64,000 nt of DNA from Guillardia theta CCMP2712 (lineage: Eukaryota; Cryptophyceae; Pyrenomonadales; Geminigeraceae), in the NCBI RefSeq assembly GCF_000315625.1, contig NW_005434537.1:83172-147171 (forward strand). Reading direction: 5' to 3'. The notes below the pieces were generated by a model that saw nothing but the letters and a program-made list of their open reading frames with translations, was not told the DNA's origin and searched no databases. Of this stretch, positions 57,721-64,000 are shown piece after piece. Numbering within the stretch: position 1 is the stretch's first letter; each line of letters starts with the position of its first letter. The position numbers and the translations under genes are program-made.

Positions 57721-58287
57721 TCAGTAAACCGTGGTGCGGTCGAATATGGTGCGGAGGAAGGGGGTGGCGATGCCCTGCACCGTCTCGCCGGGCGGCAGCG
57801 GCGGCGCCGAGGGCACGGGTGGGTACTCCTCCGCGGGGGCGGCGGCGGTGGGCAAGAAGAGCACCCCGCCGGGTGGCACGGGGAACACCTGCGGCTCGAC
57901 GCCGGCCTGCTGCGGCCTGGGTGCCGGTGGCGGCGGGTAGTAGCCCTGCGGCGGGGGTGGGGGCCAGTAGGCCTGGGGCTGCGGGGGGTAGTGGATGATG
58001 TTGGTGTGGTGCACGGAGGCCGGGGCGGGCTGGCTCCTGCCGCGGCCCGTGACTTTGCGCAGCGTGTCCCAGAAGCCGTCGCCCGTGCGTTGGATCCTGT
58101 CCCGCATCTTGCAGGAGAGGCCGTGCAGCTCGCGCCACTCGAGGTCGGTGATGAGGTGGGGGTTGCGCAGCATGAAGAGCTGCAACGCCACGTCCTCGTG
58201 GGCCTGCTCGAGGGTCATGGGCTCGGCGGCGGAGTCCGCCAGCAGGGGGTCGGTGTTGAGCTGCAGTGGGGGTGGGTGCTGCTGCAT
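57721..58287 (-). CDS. 188-aa Pro/Gln-rich protein of unknown function
   Basis: The N-terminal 100 residues look folded and helical (DVALQLFMLRNPHLITDLEW). The rest is a Pro/Tyr/Gln/Ala-rich tail with QAYWPPPPPQGYYPPPP-type runs. A CATTTAAG box lies 30 bases before the ATG, identical to the one before the gene at 17513, which links this segment to viral segment 1. Pro-rich tails with PPxY-like spacing can bind WW or SH3 domains, but no clear PPxY is present. Family unknown. Confidence 0.65.
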   Translation of the reverse strand: MQQHPPPLQLNTDPLLADSAAEPMTLEQAHEDVALQLFMLRNPHLITDLEWRELHGLSCKMRDRIQRTGDGFWDTLRKVTGRGRSQPAPASVHHTNIIHYPPQPQAYWPPPPPQGYYPPPPAPRPQQAGVEPQVFPVPPGGVLFLPTAAAPAEEYPPVPSAPPLPPGETVQGIATPFLRTIFDRTTVY

Positions 58288-58316
58288 CGGTCTGGGGGCC
58301 GGGGCCCCCGTGGTTT

Positions 58317-58324
58317 CTTAAATG
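58317..58324 (-). promoter_or_regulatory. CATTTAAG box of the Pro-rich protein gene
   Basis: On the minus strand it lies 30 bases before the ATG at 58287, between the stop of one gene and the start of the next. Confidence 0.6.
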
Positions 58325-58336
58325 CGTTAACTACGA

Positions 58337-59992
58337 CTAGGACACGAGCGACTTCTTGGCGTACTCGGTGTAGCTGACGGTGAGGAACGTCATGAAGATG
58401 AGCACGTTGAGGAACGCCTGCTTGGTGGCGGTGACGTTGTGCAGCTTGAGCGCCTGGAAGTCGTTCCAGAGGTCCGGGAAGACGAACACGGCGAACAGCG
58501 ACACCATCAGCACGAGCCAGTTGTACATGGCGATGTAGCTGTACTGGGTGACGTCGCTGGTCGGGGTGGCGGTGAAGCAGAGGGCGATGATGATGAACAA
58601 CTGGCAGAGAGTGATGGTGTTCTTGTACCCCTGGTAGAAGCCGTCGAGGTTGTTGCTGATAGCGCCCAGCACCATCGAGCTCTGCCTCTTCTCCGGCACG
58701 TTCTGGTTCTGCTTGTTCTGCGCCTCGATGAACGTGACGACCCTGGTCCAGTGGCAGGTCACCCAGTTGCCGGCGGCGGTGAAGAGGAGGAGCAGGAAGA
58801 CCAGCAGCGCGTTGTACAGCAGGATGTCGTAGTCGGTCCAACCGCGCATGATGCAGACGGCGATGATGAGGGAGACGAATGCGGGGATGGCGAGCACGTC
58901 GGTCCAGAGCTGCTCGATCTGCCCCTGGGCGTTGAGGACGTCGGAGGCCAGGTACCGGTCGCGGATCTCCTTGTCGATGAGGAGGATGCCGGTGTCGATC
59001 TCGTGGCTGATGAGCCCGTGGATGGCGTCGAGCACGTTGGGGTAGGTGAGGTAGGGGACGACGAAGAGTACCACCGCCGCGGCCACCATGATGAAGATGC
59101 CGACCGTCAGGCCGATCTCGGGGTTCTTGGCGTCGGTGGGCGCCCCCTTGTTCACGAGCAGGAGGGTGATCATGAGCGCGATGGTCAATCCGAGGAACAC
59201 CACCACGGTGGCGATGAGCTTCCACTTGATGGCGGCGAAGAGGTTCTCGGGCGACGCCTTGGAGCTCTTCAGCATCATCACCACCAGGTCGTGCATGAAG
59301 TTGGCGATCAGGATGCAGGTGCAGGAGAGGAACAGGAAGCTGTAGACGTAGAACAGGGTGCGGTAGGCCTTGGGCTTGGCGGTGAGGTTGTGCGGCATGC
59401 TGCCCTCGTAGGTGCAGAAGTTGATCATCTTCTTGACGTCGTCCTTGCTGGGCGCCGTGGCGGTGGCGTACAGCCAGCCGTCGCCCATGGCGTTGGCCAC
59501 CTGTGCGATGCAGTTGCAGCCCCCGGGGATGTACACCGGGTTGTTGCCGGAGACGACCTCGAGGGTGAGCTTGTCGGTGGACTTGGGCACGCGGCCGGTG
59601 GTGATGTACTGGTCGCACTTGGACCAGGCCCAGAGCGTCCGCACGTTGTCCTTCTTGGTCCCCGTGGCGTTGGTGAAGCCCTTGAGCACGTCGCCAAAGG
59701 TCTGGTACTCGTCCCAGGGGTCGATGGAGTAGGTGATGATGTTCATTGGGATCTTGCTCTGCCCGTACGACCGGGTGATGGTCACGCAGCAGGCCCCGAA
59801 GGTGAGGAAGAAGAGTATCACGGCGATCACCGAGTTGGCGATCTTGGCGGTGTTCTTGTACGAGATGAGGCTGTACGACTGGACGTAGTCGACCGCCTTC
59901 TGCTGGTCGGCGGGGACATAGTGGTTGCCCAGGGGCTGCGGCGCGTACTGTATGGTGTTCGGGTAGAAGCTCTTCTTGTTCACGACCACCAT
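58337..59992 (-). CDS. 551-aa multi-pass membrane protein
   Basis: The ATG at 59992 (MVVVNKKSFYPN) lies 36 bases after a TATTAAAG box; frames reaching further up are antisense or overlap the nuclease gene. One hydrophobic segment near residue 55 (IANSVIAVILFFLTFGACC) precedes a ~130-residue loop with several Cys (CNCIAQ) and N-glycosylation sites. About seven more membrane segments follow, with the C-terminus KKSLVS. The layout, with a large extracellular loop after the first helix, suits a viral envelope or cell-surface protein. It somewhat resembles, in layout only, the multi-helix protein at 13658-15121. No family is recognised. Confidence 0.75.
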   Translation of the reverse strand: MVVVNKKSFYPNTIQYAPQPLGNHYVPADQQKAVDYVQSYSLISYKNTAKIANSVIAVILFFLTFGACCVTITRSYGQSKIPMNIITYSIDPWDEYQTFGDVLKGFTNATGTKKDNVRTLWAWSKCDQYITTGRVPKSTDKLTLEVVSGNNPVYIPGGCNCIAQVANAMGDGWLYATATAPSKDDVKKMINFCTYEGSMPHNLTAKPKAYRTLFYVYSFLFLSCTCILIANFMHDLVVMMLKSSKASPENLFAAIKWKLIATVVVFLGLTIALMITLLLVNKGAPTDAKNPEIGLTVGIFIMVAAAVVLFVVPYLTYPNVLDAIHGLISHEIDTGILLIDKEIRDRYLASDVLNAQGQIEQLWTDVLAIPAFVSLIIAVCIMRGWTDYDILLYNALLVFLLLLFTAAGNWVTCHWTRVVTFIEAQNKQNQNVPEKRQSSMVLGAISNNLDGFYQGYKNTITLCQLFIIIALCFTATPTSDVTQYSYIAMYNWLVLMVSLFAVFVFPDLWNDFQALKLHNVTATKQAFLNVLIFMTFLTVSYTEYAKKSLVS

Positions 59993-60027
59993 TCGCGAAC
60001 CCTTTGCCCGCACTTGGGCCCCGCGGT

Positions 60028-60035
60028 CTTTAATA
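60028..60035 (-). promoter_or_regulatory. TATTAAAG box of the 551-aa membrane protein gene
   Basis: On the minus strand TATTAAAG lies 36 bases before the ATG at 59992. Confidence 0.55.
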
Positions 60036-60062
60036 CGATACGGAAAGAATGGGATGACCGGC

Positions 60063-61380
60063 TCACGGGCCGCTCCTCTGCGCCGCGCCGCGGGCGACAC
60101 CCCAGCCCGCGGCGCCCGACCTCGCCCGCTTGTAGCCGAAGGTGTTGGAGTAGGGGTCCGGGTGGTCCGTCTCCGCGTTCCAGTAGTGCAGCGTCCAGAG
60201 GGAGTTGCGCGCGTTGCTGCGGAGGTACTGCGCCGTGGGCAGCTTGCTGCGCGTGCTCTCGGCCATGCTCTCGCACGAGGCCACGCACCGCACGATCCTC
60301 CATCTCCCCGACCCCGAGCCCGGCGTACGCCGACTGGTTCACCCTCACGCTCACCCTCCTCTCGTACACGGCGGCGTAGAGCACGGGGCAGGCCAGCGAC
60401 AGCGTCGCCACGTCCCTGTCGTGCGCCTCCTGCCCGCCCCGGAGGGTGGAGAGCAGCGGGATCACCCTCTCCCGGTTGCACCACACCCGCGTCGGGCCGA
60501 TGGTGGGCAGCCCCTGCGTGTAGTCGCAGCCCGTGAGGATGGCGAAGCTCGCGAGCACCGTGCACGCGTTGCGGCAGCCCGGGCAGTGCCGCGCCACGTC
60601 GTCGCAGAGCTCCTGCGCCATGCGGTTGATGTGCACGTACTCGTACTTGGGCTCCGAGGCCGAGGCGGGCGCCGCCGCCCCCGCCCTCACCCGCATGCGG
60701 TAGATGGCGATCTGCGGCAGCGAGGCCTCGGGCGTCCCGGCCCTGGCGAGGTTCTCCAGGTGCACCATGGCCATGGGCACGTAGTCTCCATCGATGGCGT
60801 CGATGAGGAGGTTGCCGAGGTGGGTGTAGGAGGTGAACTTGACGTCGCTCTCGCCCTTGAGCCCCGCGTGCGGCAGCTCAAAGTCCTGGCACGTGCCGTT
60901 GGGCAGGTGCACGACGGGCGTGCTGTTGTGGTCGATGATGAGCCTCTGGTGGGCCGCCAGCGTCAGGTGCTTGTGCAGGTTCGTCTTGACGTAGTCGATG
61001 ACCCGCGACTTGAACAGCCGGTTGCGGATGGCGTCCTCCCAGTTGTCCGGGATGATCGGAGGCAGGCACTCCCCGCTGGCGAAGCTGAAGCTGTTCACCT
61101 TCTTGTTGCGCTTGTGCTGCGTCATCCCCTTGCACACGGGGACGTGCTCGTAGTTGTCGAAGGCGAGCACCACCGTGCTCACCCCGGCCTCGAAGTGCCG
61201 CCGCACGCAGTTGACGAACTGGCAGACGAGGAAGAGCTGCCACGTCTTGACGCTCGTCGGCTTCATCAGCTTGATCTGCCCGTCGATGAAGGCCACGTCC
61301 GGCACGAACGGCGCCGTGGCCTGGAACGCCCCGCCCGCCGCCGCCTTCCATATCTTCATCCAGCCGGAGTTGATCGTCAT
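60063..61380 (-). CDS. FEN1/XPG-like structure-specific nuclease, frameshifted near its 3' end
   Basis: From the ATG at 61380 (MTINSGWMKIWKA) come VAFIDGQ and VVLAFDNYEHVP...TQHKRNKK (XPG-N type, with the metal-binding Asp), then LIDAIDGDYVP (XPG-I-type acidic cluster) and FAILTGCDYTQGLPTIGP (the GCDY helix-hairpin-helix region). These are the marks of flap endonucleases, which cut branched DNA in replication and repair and are common in large DNA viruses. Near 60300 the frame must shift: the expected end (MAESTRSKLPTAQYLRSN, then ARNSLWTLHYWNAE) lies in another frame that stops at 60063. A one-base indel is therefore present, either a mutation or a sequencing error. A longer frame to 61560 is unlikely at its N-terminus. 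Confidence 0.75.
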
Positions 61381-61537
61381 GCCGCGGGTCACGATCCCGG
61401 GTGCTCGGGTGGGTGGGGGGCCGGCCGCCGTGGCCGTGGCCGGGGTGTTGGCCCCTTTTTTTACCCCGCGGGTATAAACGCCGGGCAGGCGGCGGTACCC
61501 GGCGTTGACCCGCCCCGCCGTGGAGCCGAGAGGGGGG

Positions 61538-62072
61538 ATGGTCTTCTGGCGGACGCTCATGCAGCGGTTCTACAGGTCGTATTTAGCCCCCGTGCCGACC
61601 GCGGGTGAAGACCGGGATGAGCAGCCGACTGGCCCGTCGCTGGCCGACGAGGCGAGGCTGGCGTCCGAGCTGGTGCCACCTCATGCTCGCGGCCCTCCGC
61701 ACGGCCCAGGGGTATTTCGTGAGCATCTCCGACCAGAGCAGGCCGCTGATGCGGACGCCCGAAGGTGGGTCCCTGATCAACTGGTCGCACGGCGACCTGC
61801 TGCAGATTATGAGGTCCAGCCAGGGGGTCTGCATCAACGAGCGCGGCGTGCAGTTCGTCCGCTACGGGCGCGTGAGGACGATTGGATGGCCTAGCCTCCC
61901 CTGCCGGCCCGACCCGACGGCGCTGTGCAGGGCCCCCGGGGGCAGCCGGTTCTTCCCGCTCGACGAGGCGCTGGTCTCGGGCGACGTCGCCTCCGTGGAG
62001 CCCGGCGTCCGCGCCATCGCCGCCGTGGGGTGCACGGGCGCCGAGTCCGGGAGGGTGCTGGTGGACCCCTGA
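61538..62072 (+). pseudogene. 5' part of a viral membrane protein gene split by a retroelement
   Basis: Coding sequence starts with MVFWRTLMQRFYRSYL in one frame and continues after a shift near 61675 in another (LAALRTAQGYFVSISDQ) to GRVLVDP, where an LTR element begins and a stop appears. The same frame goes on at 63604 (SSRYDVSLCDVV) directly after the duplicated target ACCCC. Thus one gene has been broken twice: by a one-base shift and by the insertion. GTATAAAC at 61472 may be its promoter (58 bases upstream). Function unknown; the first part looks like a soluble or luminal domain. Confidence 0.65.
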
Positions 62073-63598
62073 TGGAACGTATGCCAGCCGTTCCAGTCAG
62101 ATAGCGCCGAGTTAACAAAAACTCTCCTGTAAACCAAGACGACTTACGTGGCGAGGCGGCATGTAGTACGTGGGATGAAGAGGGGACTTTCCTAGCCGTC
62201 TTGCTAAGGTCCTCTCATGTCTGGATGCTTGGGTTTCACATCCTAGCATACAGTCTATCTCTCATGTGCTCCTCAATGCTGGTTTTTGTGTGCATTAAAC
62301 TCGGTCTTGAGCAAAAACTGTCTTGTTACAACTAAGGTCGATGTGACGTCTGCGTGACTTTGGACTAGTACAAGTCTAACAAACTTGTATTCCGTCGGTT
62401 ATGGGCCCCGATTACATGCTCAATCATGTTGATCTTATATTTGGTTAGTTGAATTGTTTACTGGAGTTTTTTCTTTCTTGGTATTGTTTTCCCGTTGCTG
62501 TTGAAAATTCATGCAAATTCTATCAAGCTTTACACATTCGGATGACTCCTCTCTTCAATCAGGCTCTCTCTCTAGCCGCAAGTTGTTTAGGCCTCTCATC
62601 TCAGCCTCAATTTGTTTGATTGATCTTCGAATAGGAAAAACAAGCCTTTCCCCAGCCAGATTGGTCGGTCGAATATCTGCTTAACCGTGTGGAAACGCAC
62701 TTGAAGCTGATTCGATTCTTATTTTTCTTGATCTTTGAGTAGGATCAAATGGAACTCCCAGGAGATCTGGCGGAAGTTTCATGTCATGGAGCTAGGCTGT
62801 GGCATGCATAACTGGAGCTACTTCTGGATCGGCGAACAAGGTACTACTGCACAACAATCTTCAAATGCCTTGAAACGGATGTTCCAATCTTGCGGCAGCA
62901 ATCTCTGGTCACAAGTTCTTTACGGTTCAAAAATTTATCTTTTGGTCTTCAAATGCCGGCGGGCACGCTCTCTCTCCCTCTCCATCTCTCTTATCTTCTC
63001 TCTCTTCAGACTCTCTTATCCTATCCTCCATCTCTCGTCATTGCATCCGCTCGCCAGGCATCTCCCCTTATCTCTGTGCCGCACATCTAACAGCCCTGCA
63101 TGAAAATCTTCTTCAGAATGGACAATCCTTGAATGGTTATTGCCCACTCAGCATGACTGTGAACTTGACGTTGTATCATCGTATCTTGACTTGGATCTGC
63201 TGACATTCTCTTGGTTGAGTGACTTTCTGACGTCCGATGTAACGTACTATTTCAGAAACTCGGGGGGAGGATGGAACGTATGCCAGCCGTGCCAGTCAGA
63301 TAGCGCCGAGTTAACAAAAACTCTCCTGTAAACCAAGACGACTTACGTGGCAAGGCGGACGATGTAGCGTGTGGGACGAAGAGGGGGGCTTTCCTAGCCG
63401 TCTTGCTAAGGTCCTCTCATGTCTGGATGCTTGGGTTTCACATCCTAGCATACAGTCTATCTCTCATGTGCTCCTCAATTCTGGTTTTGTGTGCATTAAA
63501 CTCGGTCTTGAGCAAAAACTGTCTTGTTACAACTAAGGTCGATGTGATATCTGCGTGACTTTGGACTAGTACAAGTCTAACAAACTTGTATTCCGTCA
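62070..63598 (+). mobile_element. TRIM-like LTR element, 1.5 kb, non-autonomous
   Basis: Two ~327-bp direct repeats (62070-62396 and about 63271-63598, ATGGAACGTATGCC ... TTCCGTC) differ by several substitutions and small indels. They flank an ~870-base interior without any protein-coding frame. A purine tract CGGGGGGAGG (63261-63270) lies right before the right repeat, as for an LTR element. Target ACCCC is found on both sides (62065-62069 and 63599-63603). LTR divergence makes it older than the copia insertion. Confidence 0.85.
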
Positions 63599-63603
63599 AC
63601 CCC

Positions 63604-64000
63604 TCCTCCCGCTACGACGTCAGCCTCTGCGACGTGGTGGACGGCGGCCTCGATGTGTTCTGGGACGGCGGCACGCTCTACCACCGCCGCATGCTCAAGC
63701 CCGTCTGGCTCTACGTCGCCATCAGCGCCGTCAGCGTCTACCTCGTGTCGGTCATCGCGCAGAACATCACCGCCCTGCTCCTGGGCGAGCCCGCCAGCGG
63801 CGGCACCGCCTCCGAGGGGGGCCGCTGGGCGTGGGCGGTGAGGGCCGCGGAGGTCACCGTGGTGGGCGGCGTGCTGGGGTGCTCGGTGCTGCCGCTGCTG
63901 GTGAACGACTCGCTGCTGCTCTGGGATGAGCTGGCGTACGCGTGGTTCATGCTGGCGTACGTTGCGTTGCACGCGGCCTTCATGGCGTACAAGGTCAGGT
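63604..64000 (+). pseudogene. 3' part of the split viral membrane protein gene (continues past the window)
   Basis: The frame SSRYDVSLCDVVDGG leads to LYHRRMLKPVWLYVAISAV, a first membrane helix (VWLYVAISAVSVYLVSVIA). Further hydrophobic stretches follow (VTVVGGVLGCSVLPLLV, AWFMLAYVALHAAFMAY). The gene runs off the window end. It is in phase with the 5' part across the target duplication. Its codons are very GC-rich like the rest of segment 2. Confidence 0.65.

Noticed and set aside
58439-61608. Very long plus-strand open frames (646 and 467 codons) opposite the membrane protein and nuclease genes
   Set aside because: They are His/Arg/Gly/Val-rich mirror frames created by GC-rich third codon positions; the minus strand carries recognisable motifs and promoters.

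Overview
The window is eukaryotic DNA that carries pieces of an integrated, herpesvirus-related (mirusvirus-type) large DNA virus. The pieces are broken up by satellite DNA and retrotransposons. The case for the virus rests on three things. First, there is an ATPase exon of an HK97-type/herpesvirus-type terminase with the P-loop TPRRFGKT (27.5-28.2 kb). Second, there is a heliorhodopsin (12.3-13.6 kb), a gene reported from mirusviruses. Third, closely packed genes on both strands mostly have a TATTWAA-like box 24-47 bases before the start codon. A few genes have short GT-AG introns. No tRNA, rRNA or CRISPR array was seen, and the host species cannot be named from this sequence.

Layout. 1-35,420 is viral segment 1. 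It begins and ends with the same 995-bp sequence (2-996 and 34,426-35,420), each copy holding the 3' end of one gene plus four 171-bp tandem repeats. Inside are a 1042-aa Cys-containing protein (spliced), a 375-aa protein, a Cys-rich GCC2/GCC3-type surface protein, a large ATPase-like protein, a small spliced gene, heliorhodopsin, several membrane proteins, a TBP-like candidate, a DEDDy exonuclease, two glycoprotein candidates, an N-myristoylation/RING-like protein, terminase, a transglutaminase-like protein, a Cys-rich protein and a Lys/Ala-rich 859-aa protein. The stretch 8,968-20,505 looks inverted. Flipping it joins the surface protein to its lost C-terminus in frame, and joins the two halves of the ATPase-like protein apart from one base.

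35,421-57,206 was originally one array of a 323-bp satellite. It was later split by a 2.76-kb element with terminal inverted repeats (36,315-39,076) and by a 15.2-kb Ty1/copia element (40,931-56,113, 5-bp target duplication, 490-bp LTRs with no difference I could see). The copia element is itself interrupted by a Ty3/gypsy chromovirus with one intact 1682-codon gag-pol frame.

From about 57,565 to the end is viral segment 2. It is very GC-rich and uses the same promoter motif. It holds a truncated gene start at the junction, a Pro-rich protein, an eight-helix-type membrane protein, a FEN1/XPG-like nuclease with a frameshift, and a membrane protein gene split by a 1.5-kb TRIM-like LTR element (ACCCC duplication). 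Frameshifts, the inversion and the insertions indicate a decaying integrated virus. The perfect 995-bp repeats and matching copia LTRs show that part of the history is recent, unless they are assembly effects.
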